This document shows positions 6,001-14,421 of a stretch of 15,458 bases of DNA, in pieces. The notes below the pieces were generated by a model. That model did no database searches and was not told where the DNA came from. It saw nothing but the letters and a program-made list of their open reading frames with translations. The first letter of the stretch is position 1. Every line of letters starts with the position of its first letter. The stretch is from NCBI GenBank assembly GCA_947456845.1, contig CANGUJ010000039.1, forward strand, positions 1-15,458, given 5' to 3'. The DNA is from Burkholderiales bacterium. Lineage in GTDB: Bacteria; Pseudomonadota; Gammaproteobacteria; Burkholderiales; JAEUOS01. The translations under genes and the position numbers were made by a program.

Positions 6001-6948
6001 GTGCGCATCTTGATCATTGCCGACCCACTCGACGAGTTCAAGACCTACAAGGACTCGACCTTCGCCATGATGACCGAGGCCGCCGCGCGCGGCCACGCGC
6101 TGTCGGCCTGCCTGCAGCAAGACCTGCTGCTCTCCAGCGGCCGGGTGCATGTCTGGGCACGGCCGGTCACCTTGACGCCCGGCGCGTCGAGTTGGTATGC
6201 CGCCGGCGATGCCGTGCGCGAATCGGCCGCGGCCTTCGATGCGGTGATCATGCGCAAGGACCCGCCGTTCGACATGGAGTACTTCTACTCGACACATCTG
6301 CTGGAGCGGGCCGCGGCGGAGGGCGCGCGGGTGTTCAACAACCCGCAGGCGATCCGCAATCACAACGAGAAGCTCGCCATCGGCGAGTTCCCGCAGTTCA
6401 CCGCCCCCACCCTGGTGTCGCGGCGCGAGGACGAACTGCGCGCCTTCGTGGCCGAACATGACATGGCCGTATTCAAGCCGCTCGACGGCATGGGCGGCAC
6501 CGGTATTTTCCGCGTCAGCCGCGCCGAGCCCAATCTCTCGGTGATCATTGAAACCCTCACCGACAACGGCCGCCGAACGATCATGGCGCAGAAATACCTG
6601 CCCGCCATCGTCGACGGCGACAAGCGTGTGCTGGTCATCGGCGGCCAGCCGGTGCCCTACTGCCTGGCCCGCATCCCCAAGGCGGGCGAGACGCGCGGCA
6701 ACCTGGCCGCCGGCGGCACCGGCGTGGCGCGCCCGCTGTCCGCGGATGACCGGCGCATCGCAGAGGCCCTCGGGCCGATCCTGGCCGCGCGCGGCCTGCT
6801 CCTGGTCGGCCTCGACGTGATCGGTGACCGGCTCACCGAGATCAATGTCACCAGCCCGACCTGTTTCCAGGAAATCACCGCGCAAACCGGCTTCAATGTC
6901 GCGGGCATGTTCGTCGACGCCCTCGAGCGCGCGGTCGCCGCGGCATGA
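6001..6948 (+). CDS. gshB: Glutathione synthetase
   Basis: A 315-residue ATP-grasp enzyme, matching the usual bacterial GshB length of about 315. The GTG at 6001 is chosen because AGGAG (5988-5992) lies 8 nt upstream and VRILIIADPLDEFKTYKDSTFAMM is the family N-terminus; the frame is open further up but through the hairpin region. Recognisable parts are MRKDPPFDMEYFYSTHLLE (84-102), NNPQAIRNHNEKL (113-125), the glycine-rich ATP-grasp loop FKPLDGMGGTGIF (158-170), and the Mg/ATP site EINVTSPTCFQEI (280-292). It adds glycine to gamma-glutamylcysteine in the cytosol, the last step of glutathione synthesis. It appears to be transcribed alone: terminators precede it and a 63-bp gap with its own signals separates it from the PTS genes. 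Confidence 0.96.
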   Translation: MRILIIADPLDEFKTYKDSTFAMMTEAAARGHALSACLQQDLLLSSGRVHVWARPVTLTPGASSWYAAGDAVRESAAAFDAVIMRKDPPFDMEYFYSTHLLERAAAEGARVFNNPQAIRNHNEKLAIGEFPQFTAPTLVSRREDELRAFVAEHDMAVFKPLDGMGGTGIFRVSRAEPNLSVIIETLTDNGRRTIMAQKYLPAIVDGDKRVLVIGGQPVPYCLARIPKAGETRGNLAAGGTGVARPLSADDRRIAEALGPILAARGLLLVGLDVIGDRLTEINVTSPTCFQEITAQTGFNVAGMFVDALERAVAAA

Positions 6949-6985
6949 TGCCGGCCTGCCGCGGCGGGTTGCGCGTGTATATTCG

Positions 6986-7007
6986 GCGCAAATCCTGCAA
7001 TTTGCGC
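6986..7007 (+). promoter_or_regulatory. Perfect 8-bp inverted repeat just before the PTS IIA start codon
   Basis: GCGCAAAT (6986-6993) and ATTTGCGC (7000-7007) flank six bases and end 4 nt before the ATG at 7012. A -10-like TATATT (6978-6983) lies immediately upstream, so the dyad would overlap the transcription start. No Shine-Dalgarno is present. It could be an operator or a small RNA stem over the start region. Confidence 0.5.
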
Positions 7008-7011
7008 AACC

Positions 7012-7428
7012 ATGGTCGGCGTGCTGCTCCTCACTCACGGCGGAATCGGCCAGGCCCTCCTTGATGCTGCGGACCACGTGCTCGGGGGTCCCCAGCAGAA
7101 CGCCCGGGCCCTGGGCATCCTGCCGCAGGACGACCCTGTCGAGGCGCTGACGCGTGCGCGCGCCGCGCTGGCGGCTGTCGACAGCGGGCAGGGGGCCATC
7201 GTGTTCGTGGACATGTTCGGGGCCACGCCGTCGAATCTGGCGGCGCGGCTGCTGGCGCCGGGGCGCGTCGAAGGGCTGGCAGGGGTGAGCCTGCCGATGC
7301 TGGTGCGTGCGCTGGCCTACCGGCACCTGGCCATCGAAGAAGTGCTCAGCCGCGCCATCGAAGCCGGCACGCGGGGCCAGGTCAACATGAAGGAGGATGC
7401 CTGCAATGCCACAGCGCGAGGAAGTTGA
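7012..7428 (+). CDS. PTS EIIA component, mannose (ManX-type) family
   Basis: A 138-residue stand-alone EIIA of the mannose family. It begins MVGVLLLTHGGIGQALLDAA, with the phosphorylatable His9, and has VDMFGATPSN with Asp67, the counterpart of the catalytic-site Asp of E. coli IIA(Man). Membrane IIC/IID and a IIB partner are absent here, so it is more likely a phosphorelay or regulatory output than a sugar importer, as proposed for the incomplete PTS of many proteobacteria. It is the first gene of a compact set IIA-HPr-EI; its 3' end overlaps the HPr gene by 23 bp, implying translational coupling. Its own ATG has no Shine-Dalgarno and is preceded by the dyad described above. Confidence 0.92.
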   Translation: MVGVLLLTHGGIGQALLDAADHVLGGPQQNARALGILPQDDPVEALTRARAALAAVDSGQGAIVFVDMFGATPSNLAARLLAPGRVEGLAGVSLPMLVRALAYRHLAIEEVLSRAIEAGTRGQVNMKEDACNATARGS

Positions 7429-7678
7429 GATCGTCAATCAGCTGGGCCTGCATGCGCGGGCGTCCGCGAAGCTGACCCAGCTGGCCGCGCAGTTCAAGAG
7501 CGAAGTCTGGCTGTCGCGCAACGGCCGCAGGGTCAATGGCAAGAGCATCATGGGTGTCATGATGCTTGCCGCCGGCCTCGGCGCGAAGGTCGAGATCGAG
7601 ACCATCGGCGAAGACGAGGCGGGCGCGCTGGCCGCGCTCAAGGCCCTGGTGGCGGACAAGTTCGGCGAAGGCAAGTAG
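7406..7678 (+). CDS. ptsH: Phosphocarrier protein HPr
   Basis: A 90-residue HPr. Two in-frame ATGs exist, at 7397 and 7406. AAGGAGG (7390-7396) touches the first with no spacer but lies 9 nt before the second, so 7406 is preferred. The phosphoryl-accepting histidine is His16 in GLHARASAK (His15 in E. coli numbering), and Ser47 in NGKSIMGVMML corresponds to the Ser46 that HPr kinase modifies in bacteria possessing HprK. It accepts phosphate from EI (ptsI, next gene) and passes it to the IIA protein encoded just upstream. Both ends are tightly packed: 23 bp overlap with the IIA gene and 24 bp to ptsI. Confidence 0.96.
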   Translation: MPQREEVEIVNQLGLHARASAKLTQLAAQFKSEVWLSRNGRRVNGKSIMGVMMLAAGLGAKVEIETIGEDEAGALAALKALVADKFGEGK

Positions 7679-7702
7679 CGCCCGCGGCGGGCTGCGCGCG
7701 AC

Positions 7703-9458
<1,756 letters not shown>

Positions 9459-9466
<8 letters not shown>

Positions 9467-9890
9467 GGCGATCGCCAACGTCCGCCAAAGCGAACCGGGC
9501 ATCGTCAAGCACTGGTTCGAGAGCGACTATTTCGATCTCTACCTGTGGCAGCGCGGCGCGGCGTTCATCCACATGCAGCTTTGCTACAACCGCGGCCGGC
9601 CGACCGAATCGGCCGTCAGCTGGAAGGAGGGCGCCGGGCTGTTCCACGACGGCGTCGATGCGGCGCGCCGCACCGAGTCGCCCGTGCTGGAACCCGGCGG
9701 CGCCTTCGATGCCGAGCGGGTCAACGCCCGGTTCATGCGCGAATCGGCCGACCTGCCGATCGCGGTGCGCAAGTTCGTGCTGTCCAAGCTGCACGACTTC
9801 GCGCTGCACGGCCCGGTCAGGCGCCCACAGCCGTCCCGCGCGGTAGTCAGGCGGGAGGACTGGCAGCGCCGGCCGGCTGCTGCCGGGTAG
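9459..9890 (+). CDS. Conserved-looking hypothetical protein, translationally coupled to ptsI
   Basis: A 143-residue protein whose ATG overlaps the ptsI stop by 8 bp, the pattern of a coupled operon gene. I do not recognise a named function. The first two thirds look like a compact folded domain: KHWFESDYFDLYLWQ, FIHMQLCYNRGRPTESAVSW, GAGLFHDGVDAA, and a C-terminal helix IAVRKFVLSKLHDF. The last 27 residues are Arg/Pro/Ala rich and probably disordered. There is no signal peptide or membrane span. Codon use and GC are like the neighbours, and overlapping shadow frames lack such amino-acid patterning. I have a vague memory of similar small proteins (WF-x-D-x-YFDL...FQLCYDK) in other proteobacteria, not tied to a role. 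Its position suggests a link to the PTS relay, but that is inference. Confidence 0.72.
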
Positions 9891-9892
9891 GC

Positions 9893-9898
9893 TACAAT
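9893..9898 (+). promoter_or_regulatory. Putative -10 element for the metX riboswitch transcript
   Basis: TACAAT within GCTACAATC, starting 3 bp after the preceding stop codon. A start near 9905 would place the 5' end of the RNA directly at the riboswitch, which begins at 9908. The -35 is weak or absent. Confidence 0.5.
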
Positions 9899-9907
9899 CC
9901 GTACCGA

Positions 9908-9961
9908 AGCGCCGATTTGATCATCGGATTGCGGGCGCTATAAAAATCCGGCTAAAGAGGT
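9908..9961 (+). promoter_or_regulatory. SAM-II riboswitch (S-adenosylmethionine aptamer)
   Basis: The segment fits the SAM-II (metA motif) consensus: P1 AGCGCC (9908-9913) pairs with GGCGCT (9934-9939), the loop begins GATTT, then GGATTGC, then ATAAA and GCTAAA. The H-type pseudoknot is present: CGGATT (9925-9930) pairs with AATCCG (9945-9950), extended by a T-G wobble, and ATC (9920-9922) can pair with GGT (9959-9961). Compared with the SAM-II sequence I remember from the crystal structure, the equivalent CGUAUU/AAUGUA pairing is replaced by Watson-Crick pairs, i.e. covariation. It lies upstream of metX, the classic SAM-II target. Binding of SAM should stabilise the pseudoknot. Confidence 0.88.
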
Positions 9962-9990
9962 GTCAGGGGATCCCCGCAGCGACGATCCAG

Positions 9991-10027
9991 ACCCGAACAG
10001 CCGGCAGGTTGCTCGGGTTTCTTGTTT
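9991..10027 (+). terminator. Intrinsic terminator of the SAM-II expression platform
   Basis: ACCCGA (9991-9996) pairs with TCGGGT (10013-10018); after one A-C mismatch the stem continues CAGCC (9998-10002) with GGTTG (10007-10011), including one G-T wobble, closed by a GGCA loop. TTTCTTGTTT (10018-10027) follows. It ends just before the metX ribosome-binding site. AGCCGG (9999-10004) is complementary to CCGGCT (9948-9953) in the aptamer, giving a plausible antiterminator. A GGGGATCCCC palindrome (9966-9975) lies in the linker. Confidence 0.82.
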
Positions 10028-10042
10028 GCGGAGTCGAAAGTC

Positions 10043-11173
10043 GTGGATCCTCGCTCGGTCGGTATCGTGAAGGCCCAGTCGGCGCATTTCGCCGAGCCGT
10101 TCACTTTCCGCAGCGGCCGCACCATCCCGCATTTCGAGCTGGCCTACGAAACCTACGGGCGCCTCAACGCCGCGGGCTCCAACGCGGTGCTGGTGTGCCA
10201 TGCGCTCAATGCCTCGCACCACGTGGCGGGCGTCTATGAAGACGACGCCACCGACGTGGGCTGGTGGGACAACATGGTCGGACCCGGCAAGCCGCTGGAC
10301 ACCGACCGCTTCTTTGTCGTCGGCGTGAACAATCTCGGCGGCTGCTTCGGCTCCACCGGCCCGAAACATGTCAATCCGGCGACCGGCCAGCCCTATGGCG
10401 CCGATTTCCCGGTGGTCACGGTGGAAGACTGGGTCAATGCCCAGGCCCGCCTGGCGGATCATCTGGGCATTCGCCGCTTTGCCGCCGTGATGGGCGGCTC
10501 GCTGGGAGCCATGCAGGCCCTGCAGTGGGCCGTCGCCTACCCGGAGCGCATCGCCCATGCGCTGGTCATCGCCTCCACCCCGCGCCTGTCGGCGCAGAAC
10601 ATCGCCTTCAACGAGGTGGCGCGCCAGGCCATCATCACCGACCCGGATTTCCATGGCGGCCACTACTACCGGCACGGCGTGGTGCCGGTGCGCGGCCTCA
10701 AGGTCGCGCGCATGATCGGCCACATCACCTATCTGTCCGACGACGTCATGGCCGAGAAGTTCGGCCGCGACCTGCGCGACGGCCTCAAGTACGGCTACGG
10801 TACGGAATTCCAGATCGAGTCCTACCTGCGCCACCAGGGCGAGAAGTTCTCCGGCTACTTCGATGCCAACACCTACCTGCTGATCACCAAGGCCCTCGAT
10901 TACTTCGATCCGGCGGCGGCGTGTTCCGGCGACCTGGTCGCCGCGCTCAGGCCTGCGGCCGGCGTGAAGTTCCTGGTGGTGTCGTTCACCACCGACTGGC
11001 GCTTCTCGCCGGCGCGCTCGCGCGAGATCGTCGATGCGCTCACCGCCAACCGCGCCGACGTGTCCTATGCCGAGATCGATGCGCCGCACGGCCATGACGA
11101 GTTCCTGCTCGAGGATGCGCGCTACCACGCGCTGGCGCGCGCCTACTACAACGCCATTGCGGAGGGCCTGTGA
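10043..11173 (+). CDS. metX: Homoserine O-acyltransferase MetX (acetyl or succinyl donor)
   Basis: A 376-residue alpha/beta-hydrolase-fold homoserine acyltransferase. The GTG at 10043 is preferred: GGAG (10030-10033) lies 9 nt upstream and the product starts VDPRSVGIVKAQSAHFAEPF like its relatives. An in-frame TTG at 10022 falls inside the terminator T-run. The nucleophile is Ser153 in VMGGSLGAMQALQWA, with Asp318 (FTTDWRFSP) and His351 (HGHDEFL) completing the triad; GVNNLGGCFGSTGP (94-107) is the conserved substrate region. It activates homoserine in methionine synthesis. Betaproteobacterial MetX enzymes are often assigned succinyl-CoA rather than acetyl-CoA as donor; sequence inspection alone does not settle this here. 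It overlaps metW by 4 bp (GTGA) and is controlled by the SAM-II element upstream. Confidence 0.96.
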   Translation: MDPRSVGIVKAQSAHFAEPFTFRSGRTIPHFELAYETYGRLNAAGSNAVLVCHALNASHHVAGVYEDDATDVGWWDNMVGPGKPLDTDRFFVVGVNNLGGCFGSTGPKHVNPATGQPYGADFPVVTVEDWVNAQARLADHLGIRRFAAVMGGSLGAMQALQWAVAYPERIAHALVIASTPRLSAQNIAFNEVARQAIITDPDFHGGHYYRHGVVPVRGLKVARMIGHITYLSDDVMAEKFGRDLRDGLKYGYGTEFQIESYLRHQGEKFSGYFDANTYLLITKALDYFDPAAACSGDLVAALRPAAGVKFLVVSFTTDWRFSPARSREIVDALTANRADVSYAEIDAPHGHDEFLLEDARYHALARAYYNAIAEGL

Positions 11174-11778
11174 GCGGCAACGGCAAGGCGGGCGGGCTGC
11201 GCGCCGACCTCACCATCATCGCCGGCATGGTGCGCCCGGGTTCGCGCGTGCTCGACCTCGGCTGCGGCGACGGCACCCTCATGAAGGCGCTGGCCCGCGA
11301 GCGCGGCGTCAGGGGCTACGGCATCGAGATCGACGACGCCAACGTGCTGGCGGCGCTGATCAACGGCGTCAATGTCCTGCAGGGCAACCTGGAGCGCGGC
11401 CTGGCCAGCTTCGCGGACGGCTCGTTCGATACGGTGCTGCTGTCGCAGACCCTGCAGGCGATGCACGGCATCGAGGCGCTGCTGCAGGACATGGTCAGGG
11501 TGGGGCGCGAGGCGGTGGTGTCGTTTCCCAATTTCCGCTACGCCCCGCACTTCCGCCAGCTCGAAGCCGGGCACATGCCGGTCTCCGACAGCTTGCCGCA
11601 CCAGTGGCACAACACGCCCAACGTGCACCTTTGCACCCTGGCGGATTTCGAGGACCTGTGCGGCAAGCTCGGGCTGGACATCGTCGAACGGGTCGCGCTG
11701 GCCGAGGGCAGGCCGGTCCACGCCGAACCCAACGTCAACGGCGAACTGGCGATCTACCGGATCCGCTCAGGCGCGTGA
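11170..11778 (+). CDS. metW: Methionine biosynthesis protein MetW
   Basis: A 202-residue MetW. It starts with GTG within the GTGA overlap with the metX stop. The class I methyltransferase-like fold is evident from VLDLGCGDGTLMKAL (27-41; glycine-rich SAM motif), GYGIEIDDANV, the second acidic/aromatic part FDTVLLSQTLQAM, and the MetW-typical VSFPNFRYAPHFRQL and WHNTPNVHLCTLADFEDLC. MetW is found almost always next to metX and is reported to be needed for efficient homoserine acylation, apparently as a partner of MetX; a methyl-transfer reaction is not established. It ends by overlapping the convergent ampG gene by 12 bp (11767-11778). Confidence 0.95.
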   Translation: MSGNGKAGGLRADLTIIAGMVRPGSRVLDLGCGDGTLMKALARERGVRGYGIEIDDANVLAALINGVNVLQGNLERGLASFADGSFDTVLLSQTLQAMHGIEALLQDMVRVGREAVVSFPNFRYAPHFRQLEAGHMPVSDSLPHQWHNTPNVHLCTLADFEDLCGKLGLDIVERVALAEGRPVHAEPNVNGELAIYRIRSGA

Positions 11779-13029
11779 CGGGGCGCTGGCCGCGGCCAGC
11801 GCGGTGATGCCGGCGCGCTGCGTCCATAACAGCGCCAGGCCCGGCAGGGCGATGAAGAAGGTGCACAGGTAGAACCCGGCCCAGCCCAGGCCTTCCACCA
11901 GCACCCAGGAGGTCGGGCCGGCGATGAAGGTGCGTCCTACCGCCGCCAACGCCGACAGCAGCGCGAACTGGGTGGCCGAATAGCGTGCCTTGCACAGGGC
12001 CATCAGGAAGGCCACGAAGGCCGCCGTGCCCATGCCGCCGCACAGGTTCTCCAGCCCCACCACCAGCGCCATCGACTCGTAGGACCGGGGCATGACCGCC
12101 AGCACCCAGAAGCCGAGGTTGGTCACCGCCTGCAGCACGCCGAACAGCATCAGCGCGCCGAACATGGACAGGCGCAGCATGAGCGCGCCGCCGGCCAGCG
12201 CGCCGACGATGGTGGCGATCAGGCCCAGCACCTTGTTGATCGCGCCGACCTCGGTGGCGGAGAAACCCACCCCGCGGATCAGGAAGGTGGTCGTCAGGCT
12301 GCCGGCATAGGCGTCGCCCAGCTTGTAGAGGACGATCAGCGCCAACGCCAGCAGCGCACCGTCGCGGCTGAAGAAATCGCGCAGCGGACCGATCACCGCC
12401 TCCTCCAGGGTCCGGGGGGGCGGAACGTCGACTTCCGGCTCCGGCGCGAAGAAGGTGGCGAGGATGCCGGCCAGCATCAGGCCCGCCATCAGCCAGTAGG
12501 TGGCGCGCCAGCCGATGAAGCTGTCGGCCAGCACCAGGGCGAGGCCGCCGGATACCAGCATCGCCAGCCGGTAGCCAAGCACGGAAACCGCCGCGCCCGC
12601 GCCGCGCTCGGCTTGGCGCAGCACGTCCGACCGATAGGCATCGAAGGCGATGTCCTGGGAGGCGGAGAAAAACGCCACCAGCACCGCCAGCAGGGCCAGC
12701 GCGAGGATGGCGTCCCCGGGCGAGAGGCTGCCCATCGCCGCGATGCCGGCGGCCAGCAGAAGCTGCGTGAGCGCCATCCAGCCGCGCCGCCGCCCGAGGA
12801 GGGGCGGCACGAAGCGGTCCATCAGCGGTGCCCACAGGAACTTGAGGGTATAGGCCGAGCCCACCAGCGTGAGGAAGCTGATGGTCTTGATGTCCAGCCC
12901 CTCGACGGTGGCCCAGGCCTGCAGGGTGCCGGTTGTCAATGCCAGCGGCAGGCCCGAGGCGAAGCCCAGCAGCAGCATGATGCCGACGCGGCGGTTGGTG
13001 AAGACAGCGGTGTATTCGGCGAATCGCAT
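11767..13029 (-). CDS. ampG: AmpG-family MFS permease (muropeptide transporter-like)
   Basis: A 420-residue major-facilitator protein with about 12 predicted membrane spans. Family hallmarks include GFASGLPLALTTGTLQAW (22-39), KFLWAPLMDRF (63-73), SQDIAFDAYRSDVL (124-137), and in the C-terminal half ENLCGGMGTAAFVAFLMALC followed by YSATQFALLSALAAVGR. AmpG imports anhydro-muropeptides from the periplasm for peptidoglycan recycling. No ampC, ampD or nagZ is nearby. The start ATG (13027-13029) has no Shine-Dalgarno, and a promoter-like element places transcription start only 1-3 nt upstream, so the mRNA may be leaderless. Its 3' end overlaps convergent metW by 12 bp. The exact substrate is inferred from the family. 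Confidence 0.92.
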   Translation of the reverse strand: MRFAEYTAVFTNRRVGIMLLLGFASGLPLALTTGTLQAWATVEGLDIKTISFLTLVGSAYTLKFLWAPLMDRFVPPLLGRRRGWMALTQLLLAAGIAAMGSLSPGDAILALALLAVLVAFFSASQDIAFDAYRSDVLRQAERGAGAAVSVLGYRLAMLVSGGLALVLADSFIGWRATYWLMAGLMLAGILATFFAPEPEVDVPPPRTLEEAVIGPLRDFFSRDGALLALALIVLYKLGDAYAGSLTTTFLIRGVGFSATEVGAINKVLGLIATIVGALAGGALMLRLSMFGALMLFGVLQAVTNLGFWVLAVMPRSYESMALVVGLENLCGGMGTAAFVAFLMALCKARYSATQFALLSALAAVGRTFIAGPTSWVLVEGLGWAGFYLCTFFIALPGLALLWTQRAGITALAAASAPSRA

Positions 13030-13038
13030 GCCGGATGC

Positions 13039-13068
13039 AGTCTATCAGCCGGGTCGGCGGCCAAACAA
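13039..13068 (-). promoter_or_regulatory. Putative promoter of ampG, extended -10 with -35 inside the upstream terminator tail
   Basis: Reading the minus strand: TTGTTT (13063-13068), 18-bp spacer, then TGATAGACT (TAGACT hexamer at 13039-13044 preceded by TGA, an extended -10). Only 9 nt separate the hexamer from the ATG. The same TGATAGACTG occurs upstream of ubiK on the minus strand. Confidence 0.5.
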
Positions 13069-13098
13069 AAACGCCGGCGGGTTGCCCGGCCGGCGTTT
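13063..13098 (-). terminator. Intrinsic terminator of the TRAP solute-binding protein gene
   Basis: AAACGCCGG (13069-13077) pairs with CCGGCGTTT (13090-13098) and the stem continues inward through CGGG/CCCG with one bulged base. On the minus strand it is followed by TTTTTGTTT, so it terminates the transcript of the 13121-14158 gene before ampG. Confidence 0.9.
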
Positions 13099-13120
13099 AT
13101 TGTCGCGCTCCCCGGACCGT

Positions 13121-14158
13121 TTACTTCGGGGTGTGCTTCTGGATCAGCGCTTTCGCGGCTTCGAGCAACTGGTTGCCGTTGAAGCCCTTGCCGGTGATCT
13201 CCTTGACCCATTCGTCATCGACCAGGTCGGCGGCCTTGCGGAAGCCCTCGGTGTCCTGCGCGGTGAAGGTGTAGATCGCGTTCTTGCGGTCGACGGCGAG
13301 CTTGCGGGCCGGCGCGTCGTTGCCTTGCTGGGTCCTGCCCAGCCAGCCGGAGGTTTCCAGACCGGAATTGGCGTCGATGACCTTCTTCAGGTCCGGCGGC
13401 AGGGACTCGTACTTGGCCTTGTTCATCGCCATCACGAAGGTGGTGGTGTAGAGCGAGACGCCGGGCGGAAACTCCGAATGCGCCTTGGCCAGTTCCTCGA
13501 GCTTGACCGCCGGCACCACCTCCCACGGCACCACGGCCGCGTCGATGACGCCCTTGGAGATCGAGTCCGAGATCTGCGGCAGCGCCATGCCCACCGGCGT
13601 GGCGCCGAGCGCGGCCAGCATCTTGGTGATCTGCCGGCTCGGGCCGCGCACCTTCATGCCCTTCAGGTCGGCGACCGACCGGATCTGCTTCTCGCGCGAA
13701 TGGAAAAAGCCCGGTCCGTGCACGTTGACGGCGATGACGTGCACATCCTTGAACTCGTCCCTGGCCACCGTGTTGATGTACTCCCAGTACGCCCTGGAAG
13801 TGGCCTCGGCGTTGGTCATCATGAACGGCAACTCGAAGACCTCGACGCGCGGGAAGCGGCCGGGCGTGTTGCCGGGCAGGGTCCATACCACGTCGACCAC
13901 GCCGTCCTTGGCCTGGTCGTACAGGTTGGCGGGCGTGCCGCCCAGCTGCATGGCCGGATAGCGCTCGAACTTGATGCGGCCGCCGGAATCCTTCTCCACC
14001 TTGTCCATCCACGCGGTGTGCATGGTGCGCCACACCGCCGAGGGGGGCGTCATGAAGGTATGGAACTTGAGCGTGACGGTCTGCTGGGCGGCCGCGGGGG
14101 CCGGGACGCCTGCAACGGCGGCCAGGGCCGCGAGTGCGACAAAGCTTCTGCGAAACAT
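13121..14158 (-). CDS. TRAP transporter solute-binding protein, DctP family
   Basis: A 345-residue periplasmic binding protein with a signal peptide (MFRRSFVALAALAAV..., cleavage after APAAA, residue 24). The DctP fold is recognisable from TLKFHTFMTPPSAVWRTMHTAW at the N-terminus (seen in two parts, 29-39 and 40-50), ELPFMMTNAEA (109-119), and the motif VADLKGMKVRGPSR with the conserved ligand carboxylate-binding Arg171. AAGGAG lies 5 nt before the ATG. Such proteins capture organic acids and pass them to DctQ/DctM membrane subunits. None of these is next to it: a terminator and ampG follow, and the region upstream is non-coding, so here it is an orphan binding protein whose membrane partner must be elsewhere. 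The ligand cannot be read from the sequence; acids or aromatic acids are possible. Confidence 0.93.
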   Translation of the reverse strand: MFRRSFVALAALAAVAGVPAPAAAQQTVTLKFHTFMTPPSAVWRTMHTAWMDKVEKDSGGRIKFERYPAMQLGGTPANLYDQAKDGVVDVVWTLPGNTPGRFPRVEVFELPFMMTNAEATSRAYWEYINTVARDEFKDVHVIAVNVHGPGFFHSREKQIRSVADLKGMKVRGPSRQITKMLAALGATPVGMALPQISDSISKGVIDAAVVPWEVVPAVKLEELAKAHSEFPPGVSLYTTTFVMAMNKAKYESLPPDLKKVIDANSGLETSGWLGRTQQGNDAPARKLAVDRKNAIYTFTAQDTEGFRKAADLVDDEWVKEITGKGFNGNQLLEAAKALIQKHTPK

Positions 14159-14353
14159 GGGGGCTCCTTATTCGGGTTTGTGGCCGCCCGTTGACCACCG
14201 GCGGACGCGGCGCGCGATTCTAGACGCAATCCGCGGTCGTCATGCCGCTTCGCCCGTCAATGCCGCCTCGAGCGCGCAGTGTGCCGCCTTGCGCGGATTT
14301 GTTGCGCTAGGGATAACCCGCAAGCCGGCTGCGGTGTGCCGCGCTTCGGGCGC

Positions 14354-14359
14354 TACAAT
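14354..14359 (+). promoter_or_regulatory. Putative -10 element for the Rieske oxygenase gene
   Basis: TACAAT in GCTACAATC, 62 bp before the ATG at 14422, with no clear -35. It lies in the 263-bp divergent gap 14159-14421 between the TRAP binding protein and the oxygenase. That gap also contains two similar segments with TGTGCCGC (14280-14287 and 14335-14342) and GC-rich inverted repeats around 14386-14404, but no gene. Confidence 0.4.
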
Positions 14360-14421
14360 CCTGCGAGCGGTGCGTCCCGGTCCGTCCCGGGCGCGAAGCC
14401 CGCGCGGAGCTTGCACCGGAC

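Noticed and set aside
4020..6041. Antisense open frame of 673 codons opposite amtB, with similar very long antisense frames at 5737-7437, 7382-9508, 9938-11128, 12869-14194 and 14353-15456
   Set aside because: They lie opposite well-identified genes, are Arg/His/Gly/Ala/Gln rich, and show no recognisable domain. In GC-rich DNA the scarcity of stop codons produces such shadows.
7397..7405. First ATG of HPr at 7397
   Set aside because: It directly abuts the AAGGAGG sequence with no spacer; the second ATG at 7406 has a 9-nt spacer.
10022..10042. TTG start for metX at 10022
   Set aside because: It lies in the T-tract of the riboswitch terminator, has no ribosome-binding site, and the GTG at 10043 fits the family N-terminus.
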